Position numbers and translations under genes: made by a program
In this document: positions 25,210-34,549 of the stretch, piece by piece
Layout of the letters: the number at the start of each line of letters is the position of its first letter
How positions within the stretch are numbered: position 1 is the stretch's first letter
The notes under the pieces: generated by a model
Told to the model about the DNA's origin: nothing
The model's input: only the letters and a program-made list of their open reading frames with translations
Databases searched by the model: none
NCBI GenBank assembly: GCA_016191785.1
Contig: JACPVJ010000154.1
Coordinates: 1-58,902 of the forward strand
Direction: 5' to 3'
DNA length: 58,902 nucleotides
From: Myxococcales bacterium
Lineage (GTDB): Bacteria > Myxococcota_A > Polyangia > Polyangiales > Polyangiaceae

Positions 25210-26172
25210 ATGGCGTATCGGAGCGAAGAGGCCACGCTGCGCGCGCGACTCGAGGCACTCGAGCACGAGAACGCCGCCCTGCGCGCCGAGGTCGCGCGCT
25301 TGTCGGGCGCCGTGCCGCTGCCCGGCCCCGCGCCGGCGGCCGTCGATCTGGGGGGCGGGATCTGGTCGCCGGGCAGCTCGTGGTTGCTCGGATGGATCCC
25401 GAGAGAACAACGGGTCGCCTACGTGGGCGAGGCTCGCGGCGAGCGGCACTGTCTTCGCTTTGCCGAGCTCTCACCGGCGCGTCGGACCGACTACGCCCTC
25501 GCGCCCGACGGCGCGGCGCACACCGTCCGGTTCGGCGACGCGATCGTCGCGCCGCTGGCGGACGGCTCGCTGGCGCGGTTTCGATGGCCCGAGACCGAGA
25601 GCGTCCAGCGGATCCACCTCTCCGCGCCGCTCGTCGCGCAGCCCATCTCGCGCGGCCGCCACGTGCTTGCCGTCACCCGCGAGCGCGAGTTGCTCGTCAT
25701 CGAGCGCGACGGCTTCATCGTGGTCGAGCGCCGCCCGGTCGACGCGCCCGAGCTCTCGGCCCTTGGCTTTCCCGACGGCGATCCGCGGCAGCGGCACAAC
25801 GGCTGGGAGCTCGACGAGCTGGAGCCTGAAGGCGGATGGCGGGTCGTCGCCTACCGCGACGAGGGCCAAGACCGGCTCTGCGCGCTCGCTCGCAGCTTTG
25901 CCGGCGTCGATCAGCTCGCCGCGGGCGTTGCGCCCCGCGGCAGCCGCAAGCTGTCGTGGATGCGCGAGGTCGGGACCGAGGACTTCATCTACCTCTATGC
26001 GATCGACGGCTTGCTCGTGCTGCACAACGTGAGCCTGCGCGAACCGCCGAGGGCCTGGGCCCTCGACGCCGACACCGGCGCGCCGGTTCTGACGGTCGTG
26101 GGTCGCGCTCCGGACGCCGTGCTCGAGGTCTTGGATGACGTGGGCGCGGTCGCCGTGCGGGCGACGATCTGA
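25210..26172 (+). CDS. Hypothetical protein with N-terminal coiled coil and repeated beta segments
   Basis: I do not recognise the family. The 320-residue product begins with a short heptad-rich helix (ATLRARLEALEHENAALRAE). The remainder consists of short alternating beta-like segments with Trp/Arg/Asp turns, which could form a beta-propeller. No signal peptide or membrane segment is seen. The ATG at 25210 begins the coiled coil. It is divergent from hypC and convergent with the vWA lipoprotein gene, so it is probably transcribed alone. Confidence 0.65.
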   Translation: MAYRSEEATLRARLEALEHENAALRAEVARLSGAVPLPGPAPAAVDLGGGIWSPGSSWLLGWIPREQRVAYVGEARGERHCLRFAELSPARRTDYALAPDGAAHTVRFGDAIVAPLADGSLARFRWPETESVQRIHLSAPLVAQPISRGRHVLAVTRERELLVIERDGFIVVERRPVDAPELSALGFPDGDPRQRHNGWELDELEPEGGWRVVAYRDEGQDRLCALARSFAGVDQLAAGVAPRGSRKLSWMREVGTEDFIYLYAIDGLLVLHNVSLREPPRAWALDADTGAPVLTVVGRAPDAVLEVLDDVGAVAVRATI

Positions 26173-26175
26173 CCT

Positions 26176-27513
26176 TCAGTTCGGGCCCTGGCCCTTGCAG
26201 AGGGCCAGGATTTGCAGGTCGGCGTTCGGGCTGCCCTGGACCGCAGTGCAGGCTTGAGGGCAGAGCTTGATCTTGGTGTTCTCGATGTAGAAGGCGTTCG
26301 CGGCGCAGGCGGCGGCGTTCTGGACCTGGGTGAACTTGGTCGGGCTGCCGCCCTGGGGCGTGAACTCCACCGCGATGGTCGCTGGGTCGATCTCTTTGCC
26401 TTGGGGCGGCTGCGGCATGTCGAACTCGCACGCGATCGTCGCGCTCTTGATCACGCCCTTGGCGATTTCTTGGAACACGACGTCGAAGCCCTGGCCCTCG
26501 CAGACCGGGAACTTGATCCCGCCCGTCATGTTGCTGAGCCATTGGTACCCGGTCCCGGGGCCCGGTGCAGTGCTGCACTTCCCGGTCGTGACCGCGTCGG
26601 CCGGGCCGTAGGACTTGTTGGGGTTGGCCGAGTTGGGCGCGACGCCCACGATGCTGTACCAGACGTAGTTGCGGTTCGTGGTCGTCCCGAACTGCGCCGG
26701 GTCGCGCGCCAAGAGGTCCGTGTCGAACTTCTGCGCCGCGGTCTGCCCGGCAGCCACCGTGTCGCTGTCGTTGTAGCTCCACTGCCCGCGGGTGCAGCTG
26801 ATGCCGTCGTCGGTGATCTCGACGAAAGCCTTGAACGCTTCCTTCCGCAGCCACTCGCGCCAGCCGGTCGCTGCCAGGTTGTAGCGGTCGGGCTTGTCGT
26901 ACCAGTCGATCATCTTGCACCACGAGTCGTGGCTCTCGACGTCGTTGTTGTCGTAGTGGAAGAAGATCGGAGGGTTGTTGACCGGCTTCACGTTGGCACC
27001 CACCGGGCACTGCGTGCCGCCGAGCGGCGGGCCGATGCAGATCGACTCGTCGGGGTTCGCGGGCCCCTGCTCGGCGATGAACACCACTCGGTAGTCGACG
27101 CCCGACTGCTTGATGATCTGAGCGAAGTTGGTGTTGATGTTCTTCTCGATGGCGATGATCTCGTCCGTCATGCTGCACGAGTTGTCCAGGATGAACACCA
27201 CGTCGACCGGCTTCTTCTCGAGCTTGGCCGTGTACTTCTGCAGGTCGCAGGCGGCGTCGGGGTCGACGCCCGCGTCGCCCGGCCCCGAGTCGATGCTGAT
27301 GCCCGCGCCGCTGCCGCCGTCGCCGCTGCTGCCGCCGTTGCCCGAGGCGTTGCCGGCGCCCCCGGCGGCCGCGACCGCGCCGCTGCCACCGATCGAGTTG
27401 TCCGCAGTGCCGCCGTCCGTGCCGCTGCAGGCGGCCCCTAGCCCCGAGCCGAGCAGTGCGCCCAGTGCCGCAGTTCCGAACCCCCGAAGCCGCAGCGATC
27501 CGAGTGAACTCAT
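26176..27513 (-). CDS. Lipoprotein with von Willebrand factor A-type domain
   Basis: A 445-residue secreted lipoprotein. A signal peptide ends at LGAACSG, followed by a Gly/Ser/Ala-rich low-complexity linker of about 55 residues. The vWA-like domain begins DVVFILDNSCSMTDE, a MIDAS-like DxSxS motif written DNSCS. Several cysteines (about 10 after the lipobox) are expected to form disulfides. A ribosome site AGGAG precedes the ATG. Similar proteins are numerous in Polyangia and probably sit on the outer membrane surface; the ligand is unknown. Confidence 0.85.
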   Translation of the reverse strand: MSSLGSLRLRGFGTAALGALLGSGLGAACSGTDGGTADNSIGGSGAVAAAGGAGNASGNGGSSGDGGSGAGISIDSGPGDAGVDPDAACDLQKYTAKLEKKPVDVVFILDNSCSMTDEIIAIEKNINTNFAQIIKQSGVDYRVVFIAEQGPANPDESICIGPPLGGTQCPVGANVKPVNNPPIFFHYDNNDVESHDSWCKMIDWYDKPDRYNLAATGWREWLRKEAFKAFVEITDDGISCTRGQWSYNDSDTVAAGQTAAQKFDTDLLARDPAQFGTTTNRNYVWYSIVGVAPNSANPNKSYGPADAVTTGKCSTAPGPGTGYQWLSNMTGGIKFPVCEGQGFDVVFQEIAKGVIKSATIACEFDMPQPPQGKEIDPATIAVEFTPQGGSPTKFTQVQNAAACAANAFYIENTKIKLCPQACTAVQGSPNADLQILALCKGQGPN

Positions 27514-27688
27514 CGTCGTCTCCTGGCTCGCGGCCCGCCGTGCCGCACAGGCGAAGGGTAGCTGACTTCCGGTCTGCCGCCCTCGGGGTGGGAAAATCGG
27601 CCGCGGTTCAGCGGTTTGAGCGCGGGAAATCATCGCGCTTGACCGGCGGGCGCTCCGACTGTTTCCTCCCGCGCCAGAAAGGCCCCCG

Positions 27689-28306
27689 ATGGCTCTGACG
27701 CGAGATGGTGTGTTCTGGTCAGCCTTCTCCGCCATGACGGAGAAGACGGCTCGTGCGACCGAGTGTCTGCGGGAAATGCTCGCGGACCCGGCGCGGTCCG
27801 CCGAGCTTGCGGCGAAGATCAAGGACATCGAGCACGAGGGGGACAAGATCACCCACGAGGTCGTCCAGGCCCTGCACCAGACCTGGATCACTCCGCTCGA
27901 TCGAGAAGAGATCCACTCGCTCATCACCAGCCTGGACTCGGTGCTCGATTTCGTCGACGCCGCCGGCGACAAGATCGCGCTCTACGAGGTGGAGAGCGTG
28001 CGCCCCGAAGCGCTCGAGCTGGTCGAGACGCTGGCGAAGTCGGTGGCCGACATCCAGAAGGCGGTGGACGGGCTGCAGAAGATCAAGGACCCGGCGCCGC
28101 TGCTCGCGCTGTGCCGCAGCATCAACAAGCACGAGCACGACGCGGACATGATCTTTCGGAAGGCGTTGGCCCGGCTCTTCAAAGAGAAGACCGACCCGCT
28201 GGAAGTCATGAAGTGGCGGGACATCCTCGAGTCGATGGAGACCTCGACGGACCGTGCCGAAGACGTGGCCAACATCATCGAAGGAATCATTCTGGAGCAC
28301 GCCTGA
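27689..28306 (+). CDS. PhoU-like/DUF47 accessory protein of the Pit phosphate transporter
   Basis: A 205-residue all-helical protein with the DUF47 pattern: a DIEHEGDKITHEVV metal-binding stretch near residue 47 and a second copy SINKHEHDADMIFRKALARL near 148. Such proteins accompany Pit transporters and are thought to modulate them. The stop shares a base with the ATG of the transporter (TGATG). Confidence 0.9.
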   Translation: MALTRDGVFWSAFSAMTEKTARATECLREMLADPARSAELAAKIKDIEHEGDKITHEVVQALHQTWITPLDREEIHSLITSLDSVLDFVDAAGDKIALYEVESVRPEALELVETLAKSVADIQKAVDGLQKIKDPAPLLALCRSINKHEHDADMIFRKALARLFKEKTDPLEVMKWRDILESMETSTDRAEDVANIIEGIILEHA

Positions 28307-29313
28307 TGACCGCGCTGTTGATCGCGATCATCGTCGTGGCCTTGGTCTTCGATTTCATCAACGGCTTTCACGACGCAGCGAACAGCATCGCCACGGTGGT
28401 GAGCACTCGGGTGCTCTCTCCGCGCGCGGCGGTGGTCTGGGCGGCTTTTTTCAACTTCGTCGCGTTCCTGGTGTACCCGACCCACGTGTCGGCCTCGATC
28501 GCCAAGGGGGTCGCCCTCTCGAGCGTGACCTACAACGTGATCCTGGCCACTCTGCTCGGCGCCATCACCTGGAACCTGCTCACCTGGTGGTGGGGGCTCC
28601 CCAGCTCGTCTTCGCATGCTCTGATGGGCGCCTTCGCCGGAGGCGCACTGGCGCACACCCCGAGCTTGTCGGTGCTGGACATGAAGGTGTTCGGCAAGAC
28701 GGTGGCGTTCATCATCGTGGCCCCGCTGCTCGGAAGCTTGATCGGCTTCGCGCTCATGAAGCTGGTCAAGTTGCTCTTCGGCGGCGTCCGGCCCGGCAAA
28801 ATCGACAAGCACTTCAGACGGGGCCAGCTGGTGTCGGCCGCGCTCTACTCGCTGGGGCACGGGGGGAACGACGCCCAGAAGACCATGGGCATCATCACCC
28901 TGCTCTTGATCACGGCGGGGCTGCAAACGAAGGCCAAGCACGTCGAGCCAGAGCTGTGGGTGGTGCTCGCGTGCCACGCGGCCATGGGCCTCGGCACGCT
29001 GATGGGCGGCTGGCGCATCGTGAAGACGATGGGGATGAAGATCACCAAGCTGCGCCCGGTCGGCGGCTTCTGCGCCGAGACCAGCGGCGCCATCACCCTG
29101 GGCCTGGCCACGTTCCTGGGCGTGCCGGTCTCGACCACGCACACCATCACCGGGTCGATCGTCGGGGTGGGCACCGCCGAACGACGGCTCAACGCGGTGC
29201 GCTGGGGCGTGGCCGGCCGCATCGTCTGGGCGTGGATCTTCACGATCCCCATGTCGGCCACCATCGCCGTGCTCTGCTATTTCGCGATCAAGGCGATTTC
29301 TGGCGTGAAGTGA
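28306..29313 (+). CDS. pit: Low-affinity inorganic phosphate transporter (Pit family)
   Basis: A 335-residue membrane protein with about ten hydrophobic segments. The two Pit signature repeats are clear: DFINGFHDAANSIATVVSTR at the N-terminus and SLGHGGNDAQKTMGIITLLL in the second half, plus GVPVSTTHTITGSIVG. It imports metal-phosphate complexes by proton symport in characterised relatives. Its end overlaps the convergent hypF gene by 26 bp. Confidence 0.95.
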   Translation: MTALLIAIIVVALVFDFINGFHDAANSIATVVSTRVLSPRAAVVWAAFFNFVAFLVYPTHVSASIAKGVALSSVTYNVILATLLGAITWNLLTWWWGLPSSSSHALMGAFAGGALAHTPSLSVLDMKVFGKTVAFIIVAPLLGSLIGFALMKLVKLLFGGVRPGKIDKHFRRGQLVSAALYSLGHGGNDAQKTMGIITLLLITAGLQTKAKHVEPELWVVLACHAAMGLGTLMGGWRIVKTMGMKITKLRPVGGFCAETSGAITLGLATFLGVPVSTTHTITGSIVGVGTAERRLNAVRWGVAGRIVWAWIFTIPMSATIAVLCYFAIKAISGVK

Positions 29314-31525
29314 GCGCGGCCGCCCAGGCCTGTCCGACCGAGACTCCCCCGTCGTTCACCGGAACGCGCTCTGGGAACAGCACGCGGAAGCCGCGCTGGC
29401 CGAGCAGCCGGTGAGCGCCGTCGAGCAAGAGCGCGTTCTGGAAACAGCCGCCGCTCAGCACCACGTGCTCGCGCCCGACGCTCTCGGCCACGACCGCCGT
29501 GCTCTCGATCAGCGCAGCGTGGACCCGCGCGGCCGCAACGCTCGCGTCTGCCTCTGCCAGCGCCGCGCGCACCGCGGGCTCCCAGTCCACCACGCCCCCT
29601 ACCAGGGGCATGGCGTACGCGCACGCTCCGTCGGCTCGTTCGGCCGCGAGCTCGAGGGCGAGCGCAGCCTGCCCCTCGAAGCTCGAGCGCTCGCACAGCC
29701 CGAGCAGGGCCGAGAACGCGTCGAACAGCCGACCTGCGCTGGTCGTGACCCGCGCGTGGGCGCCGGTCTCGAGCATTCCGAGTAGGACCTTGGCGTGGGC
29801 CGCGGGGTACCACCCGAAGGCGCGCGCTTCCGCCAGGGCCGGATCGATCGCGTGCAGCACTCCCAGCGCGGCGCGGCGCGGATCGCGGGCGGCGGCGTCG
29901 CCGCCGGGCAGCCGGAAGGGTCGCAAGCTCGCTGCGCGCTCGAAGCCGGCTTCGTCGACTCGCAACGCCTCGCCGCCCCAGAGCGTGCCGTCAGGGCCGA
30001 GCCCGGTGCCATCCCAGGCGAAGCCCAGCACCGGAAGGTGCAGATCGTGCTCGGCCAGCGCCGAAGCCACGTGGGCGTGGTGATGTTGAACGCGCGTGAG
30101 CGGCACACCCCAGCGCGACGCCAGGCGCTCGCCGAGCTCGCTCGAGGCGTAATCCGGATGCAGATCGCACACCACGATCTCGGGAGTGACGTCGAAGAAC
30201 CGGCAGAGGTCCTCGACCGTACGCTCCAGACCGGCGATGGCTGCGACCGTCTCGAGGTCGCCCAGATGGTGGCTCGGCACGAGCTGGCCCCGGTGGAGCA
30301 AGGTGACCGTGCTCTTCATGTGCGCCCCGAGCGCCAGCACGGTGCGATCGGTCTCGAGGCTCGCCACCGGCTGCGGCGCGAAGCCCCGCGCCCGGCGCAA
30401 CACTCGGAGCCCGGTCGGCCCGAGGCGGGTCACCGAGTCGTCGATGGGTCGCACGATCTCGCGGTTGTGCACCAATAGCTCGTCGGCGATGTTGCCGAGG
30501 CTGCTCAGCGCTTCGGCCACGCCCGTGCACATCGGTTCTTCCGAACGGTTGCCGCTGGTGCACACCAGCGGCCGGCCCGCCGCGCGGGCCAGCAGTCGAT
30601 GCAGCGGACTGTACGGCAAGAGCGCGCCGAGCCGGGGGTTGCCCGGCGCCACGGACGGGGCCACCGTCGACTCCGAGCGCCCCCGAACCAGCACGATCGG
30701 CGCCGCCGGGCTCCCGAGCACCCGTGCTTCGTCGTCCGCCAGGTCGAGGTGGGCGCGAGCCTGATCCAAGGACTCGAAGAGCACCGCAAACGGCTTCTCT
30801 TCGCGGTGCTTTCGCGCGCGCAGGCGCCGCACCGCCGCCTCGTCGGTGGCATCGGTGAGCAGCTGAAAGCCGCCGAGCGCTCGCAGGGCGAGGATGCCGC
30901 CCTGACGGAGCAGCGCGGCGGCGCGTTGCAGCGCGTCTTCACGCGCGGCCAGCTTCTTGCCGCTCGCGTCGAGAAGCGCCAGCGACGGGCCACAGGCTGG
31001 GCAAGCGATGGGCTCCGCGTGGAAGCGGCGATCGTCCGGTGAGGCGTACTCGAGCGCGCAGTCGGCGCACAGCTCGAAGTCCTTCATGCTGGTGCGCGCG
31101 CGATCGTAGGGCAGAGACTCGACGATGCTGAAACGCGGCCCGCAGCGCGTGCAGTTGGTGAAGGGGTACCGAAACCGCCGCGCCTTCGGATCGTCGATCT
31201 CGGCTGCACAGTCCTCGCACACGGCCAGATCCGGCGGCAGCGCGGCCTCGACCGCGGCGGCGTCGTCGCTTGGCGCGATCTCGAAGCTTGGCTCGTCGCC
31301 GTCGGTCAGGTCTTCCCGCGCGACGCTCTCGACGGCGATCGGGGCGGGCAGCGCACCCAGGGCGGGGATCAACTCCAAGGCCCGCGACCCCTGGGCCTCG
31401 ATGCGGACCGCGCCTCGTCCGTTGCGGACGAATCCGGTCAAGCCGAGGGCGCGGGCCAGTCGGCACACGCTCGGTCGGAAGCCCACCCCCTGGACCACCC
31501 CGCGCACCGTCAGACCCACGCGCAC
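29288..31525 (-). CDS. hypF: Carbamoyltransferase HypF
   Basis: This full-length protein (745 residues) makes the thiocarbamate on HypE from carbamoyl phosphate. Domains in order: acylphosphatase (VRGVVQGVGFRPSVCRLA, 1-90); two zinc fingers (CEDC, CTRCG, CADC, CPACG, about 105-185); YrdC-like (RQGGILALRALGGFQLL, about 200-380); and a Kae1-like transferase with HHHAHVASAL and LSGGCFQNALLL. GTG 31525 is the start. It lies 141 bp downstream of hypA and may have its own promoter: the gap holds GTTATTGT on the minus strand, a possible -10 element without a clear -35. Confidence 0.96.
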   Translation of the reverse strand: MRVGLTVRGVVQGVGFRPSVCRLARALGLTGFVRNGRGAVRIEAQGSRALELIPALGALPAPIAVESVAREDLTDGDEPSFEIAPSDDAAAVEAALPPDLAVCEDCAAEIDDPKARRFRYPFTNCTRCGPRFSIVESLPYDRARTSMKDFELCADCALEYASPDDRRFHAEPIACPACGPSLALLDASGKKLAAREDALQRAAALLRQGGILALRALGGFQLLTDATDEAAVRRLRARKHREEKPFAVLFESLDQARAHLDLADDEARVLGSPAAPIVLVRGRSESTVAPSVAPGNPRLGALLPYSPLHRLLARAAGRPLVCTSGNRSEEPMCTGVAEALSSLGNIADELLVHNREIVRPIDDSVTRLGPTGLRVLRRARGFAPQPVASLETDRTVLALGAHMKSTVTLLHRGQLVPSHHLGDLETVAAIAGLERTVEDLCRFFDVTPEIVVCDLHPDYASSELGERLASRWGVPLTRVQHHHAHVASALAEHDLHLPVLGFAWDGTGLGPDGTLWGGEALRVDEAGFERAASLRPFRLPGGDAAARDPRRAALGVLHAIDPALAEARAFGWYPAAHAKVLLGMLETGAHARVTTSAGRLFDAFSALLGLCERSSFEGQAALALELAAERADGACAYAMPLVGGVVDWEPAVRAALAEADASVAAARVHAALIESTAVVAESVGREHVVLSGGCFQNALLLDGAHRLLGQRGFRVLFPERVPVNDGGVSVGQAWAAALTSRQKSP

Positions 31526-31666
31526 GGGCCGAATTGTCCCACGGACCCGCGCGAGGGGAACAATAACGCGGGGCCGAGCTCGGGCCGAGCAGGCCGGCGC
31601 CGGCTCGCTGCGGCGGCGTCCATCAATAAGTGAAGCGGTTCGCTCCTACTCTTCCTGCAAGCAGCC

Positions 31667-32008
31667 CTAGTCCACGTCGAGACTCTCGATCGCGAGGCCC
31701 ACGCTGCCCAGGAGCGAGGCGTCGGTGGCGCCGCAGCGCGGGCACAGGGTGACGTGGTGGTCGGGCTCGTAGACCGCGCTGCAGCTGCTGCAGCGCGCTT
31801 GCACGTGGACGAGCTCGAGGTCGAGCTCGGCGCCTTCGGCCACGGTGCCCTTGGCGTGGGCGGTGAAGTGGAACTGGATCGCGTCGGCGTGGAGGTGCTC
31901 GGTCTCGGCCAGTCGCCCGCTGACGCGACGCACGCGCTCGGCGCCGTTCTGCTTGGCAAGGTCGAGGACGGCCTCGAGGACGCTGCGCGCGAGGGCAGAT
32001 TCGTGCAT
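31667..32008 (-). CDS. hypA: Hydrogenase nickel-insertion protein HypA
   Basis: The protein has 113 residues. The N-terminal MHE binds nickel, and the zinc site CSSCSAVYEPDHHVTLCPRCG (residues about 73-93) is intact. It starts 3 bp after the maturation-protease stop and ends the hydrogenase operon. Its usual partner, the GTPase HypB, is not encoded in this window. Confidence 0.95.
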   Translation of the reverse strand: MHESALARSVLEAVLDLAKQNGAERVRRVSGRLAETEHLHADAIQFHFTAHAKGTVAEGAELDLELVHVQARCSSCSAVYEPDHHVTLCPRCGATDASLLGSVGLAIESLDVD

Positions 32009-32011
32009 GGC

Positions 32012-32461
32012 TCAGCTCCGGGTGAGGTCGTGGACGACGCGGACCGCGACCGAGATGGCCGCGCGCACGGCGGGGGACAGCTGGGTGGCGTACGCCTCTG
32101 GCGGGTGGATGGCGATGGCGACGATCGACGTGGGAGGCAGCCGACCGCCGGCCAGCACCTTGGCCAGCTCGAGGGCTTGCCCCACGCTGATGCCGTGGGT
32201 CGAGACCGGCGCGACCTCGCTGTCCGCCAGAGCCGCGGCGTCCAGCGTTCGCACCGTGCCTGGGGCGCCTGCGCCCACCGCCGCGTCGACGATCACCACG
32301 CGCGTGCCGGTCTGCACCAGCTCGACCAGCTCGGCCGCATCCGAGACCCGACAGAGCTCCACCTGGGGCGGCGGCGCGCGCTCGAGCTCGTCCAGCACCG
32401 CGAGCCCCACGCCGTCGTCCCCGGCCACCCGCTGCCCGAGCCCGATCACCCGGACCGTCAC
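32012..32461 (-). CDS. Hydrogenase maturation endopeptidase
   Basis: A 149-residue HyaD/HycI-type protease that trims the C-terminus of the large subunit after nickel insertion. It shows GLGQRVAGDDGVGLAVLDEL (usual form GxGNxxxxDDGxG, nickel-sensing acidic residue) and the later His in STHGISVGQAL. The GTG start overlaps the alpha-subunit stop (GTGA). Position directly after the large subunit supports that substrate. Confidence 0.9.
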   Translation of the reverse strand: MTVRVIGLGQRVAGDDGVGLAVLDELERAPPPQVELCRVSDAAELVELVQTGTRVVIVDAAVGAGAPGTVRTLDAAALADSEVAPVSTHGISVGQALELAKVLAGGRLPPTSIVAIAIHPPEAYATQLSPAVRAAISVAVRVVHDLTRS

Positions 32462-33753
32462 TCGTGCTCCAATCGCACTCGAAGGAAGTGGGTCGAGCAC
32501 GAGATGCACGGGTCGTAGTTCCGGACCGTCTGCTCGGCGAGCTTGGTCGCGGCGTCGTGCGGCATCTCGACCAGGCGCCGGGCGATGGCGAACAAGTCGT
32601 CCTCGATCGACTTCTGGTTCTGCGACGTGGGCGGCGTGATCTTCGCCTCTTCGATCAGGCCGTCGGCGCCGACTCGATACCGGTGGTAGAGCGTGCCGCG
32701 AGGCGCTTCGGTCGCGGCCATGCCGACCGCCGCTCGGGTCGGAACCTCGACCCGCGCGATCGGCGGCTGACGGTACCCGTCGATGATGGCGATAGCCTCG
32801 TCCAGAGCTTGAAGCGTCTCGACCCCGCGCACCAGCAAGGTCTTGAACGGGTTCATCACTGGCGGGACCAGCCCGATGGCTTCGGCGGCGCGCTTCGCGA
32901 ACGGGCGAAGCTCGCCAAAGCACAGGTTGAACCGGGCGAGGGGCCCGACCACGTAGGGGCCGTGCCCGACGTGCACCGCGTGCAGCGCGGTCGAGTGGGC
33001 CACGTGCTGCTCTTCGAAGTGCCGCTCGTAGTCCCGCACGGGGATGTCCAGGCCCCGGTTCGAGACCAACCGACCTTCGTTGAAGGGGTACTCGTCCGGG
33101 TGCTTCAGGCTCACGAGCTCGACCGGGCGCTCGAACGCCGGGAAAGGAAGCCCAGCCAGCGTGGGCATGATCTCGGCGAGCGTGTCCCTGGCCCAGGCGA
33201 GCTCGGGCAAGAGCGCGCGGAGCTCGCCCGCGGTGGGGGCACGGTAGAAGCCGCCCACGCACACGTTGATGGGGTGGATCTCGCGGCCGCCGAGCAGGTT
33301 CACGATGGCGTTGCCCGCCTTCTTGATGCGCAGGGACGCCTTCACCAGGTCGCCGTGGTCCTTGGCCATGGCGATGGCGTCCGGGTACCCGAGGAAGTCG
33401 GGCGCGTGCAGCATGAACATGTGCAGCACGTGACTCTCGATCCACTCGCCACAGTAGAGCAGCCGGCGAAGCGCGCGGATCTCCTGGGTGATGCGGGCGC
33501 CCGCGGCGGCCTCGATCGCGTGACACGAGCTCATCTGGTACGCGACCGGGCAGATGCCGCAGATACGGGCGGTGATGTCCGGCACTTCGAGCTGCGAGCG
33601 ACCGCAGAGGAAGCCCTCGAAGAACCGAGGCGGTTCGAAGATGACGAGCTCGACGCTCTTGGGCTCGTTGCCCTTGAAGCGAATGGTCAGCGCGCCCTCG
33701 CCCTCGACGCGCGCCAGGTAGTCGACCTTGATGGTGCGGGCGTTCTTGGTCAT
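32458..33753 (-). CDS. NiFe hydrogenase large (alpha) subunit, group 3b-like
   Basis: A 431-residue catalytic subunit. The L1 motif RICGICPVAYQMSSCHAIE (about residue 66) and the L2 motif DPCISCSTHF (about 416) give the four Ni-ligating cysteines. After the His of L2 a short tail (FLRVRLEHE) remains for cleavage by the neighbouring protease. Length and the alpha/delta/gamma/beta gene set fit the soluble bidirectional NADP-linked (sulfhydrogenase) class. It should couple H2 to NAD(P)H in the cytoplasm. Confidence 0.93.
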   Translation of the reverse strand: MTKNARTIKVDYLARVEGEGALTIRFKGNEPKSVELVIFEPPRFFEGFLCGRSQLEVPDITARICGICPVAYQMSSCHAIEAAAGARITQEIRALRRLLYCGEWIESHVLHMFMLHAPDFLGYPDAIAMAKDHGDLVKASLRIKKAGNAIVNLLGGREIHPINVCVGGFYRAPTAGELRALLPELAWARDTLAEIMPTLAGLPFPAFERPVELVSLKHPDEYPFNEGRLVSNRGLDIPVRDYERHFEEQHVAHSTALHAVHVGHGPYVVGPLARFNLCFGELRPFAKRAAEAIGLVPPVMNPFKTLLVRGVETLQALDEAIAIIDGYRQPPIARVEVPTRAAVGMAATEAPRGTLYHRYRVGADGLIEEAKITPPTSQNQKSIEDDLFAIARRLVEMPHDAATKLAEQTVRNYDPCISCSTHFLRVRLEHE

Positions 33754-34547
33754 GCTGCCGGCCCCTTCTTGGGCGCGAGGGCCTGGTGCTCGGCGGCGAA
33801 CGTGGGCGCGGCCGCGTTGAACGTGGCGTACAGGCGCGCCACCTCCGCGTCGGTCTTGCCGAGCCGGGTCAGCGCCGGGCGCAGCGCGGATGGGTGGGCG
33901 CTGGCCGACGGTCCGAAGCAACCGAAGCAACCGCGGGTGTAGCTCGGGCAGAGGGCGTCGCAGCCGCTGTGGGTCACGGGCCCCAGGCACGGCGTGCCGT
34001 GCGCGACCATCACGCAGACCGTCCCTTTGCGCTTGCAGTCGAGACACACCGAGTGGCTGCCGATGCGCGGGGGTCGACCGTTCAAGAAGGCGTTCAGCAC
34101 CTCGAGCAGCTGTGCCTTGCTCACCGGGCAGCCGCGCAGCTCGAAGTCCACCGGCACGTGGGCTGCGACGGCGGTCGAAGTCGCCAGGGTCGACAGGTAC
34201 TCGGGGCGGGCATAGACCACGCGGGCGTACTCGGCGACGTCCGCGAAGTTCCGCAGGGCCTGGATCCCCCCGGCGGTGGCGCACGCGCCGATGGTGATCA
34301 GCTTCTTGCTCATCTTGCGGATCTGCTGAAGGCGCTCGGCATCGTGAGCGGTGGTGATCGAGCCCTCGACCAGCGTCAGGTCGTACGGCGCCTTGACGAT
34401 GCGGCTCGAGGCCTCGAGGAAGTAGGCGATCTCGACCGCGCCGGCGACCGCCAAGAGCTCGTCTTCGCAGTCGAGCAGGCTGAGCTGACAGCCGTCGCAG
34501 CTGGCCAGCTTGAACACCGCGAGCTTCGGCTTCTTCGGGGTCCTCAT
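33750..34547 (-). CDS. NiFe hydrogenase small (delta) subunit
   Basis: A 265-residue electron-transfer subunit without a Tat signal, as expected for a cytoplasmic enzyme. The proximal cluster site is LASCDGCQLSLLDCEDE. Further cysteines (ITIGACATAGG, LRGCPVSKAQL, CLDCKRKGTVC, CDALCPSYTRGCFGCFG) can bind the remaining clusters. It starts 2 bp beyond the gamma-subunit stop and overlaps the alpha subunit by 4 bp. Confidence 0.92.
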   Translation of the reverse strand: MRTPKKPKLAVFKLASCDGCQLSLLDCEDELLAVAGAVEIAYFLEASSRIVKAPYDLTLVEGSITTAHDAERLQQIRKMSKKLITIGACATAGGIQALRNFADVAEYARVVYARPEYLSTLATSTAVAAHVPVDFELRGCPVSKAQLLEVLNAFLNGRPPRIGSHSVCLDCKRKGTVCVMVAHGTPCLGPVTHSGCDALCPSYTRGCFGCFGPSASAHPSALRPALTRLGKTDAEVARLYATFNAAAPTFAAEHQALAPKKGPAA

Positions 34548-34549
34548 GC

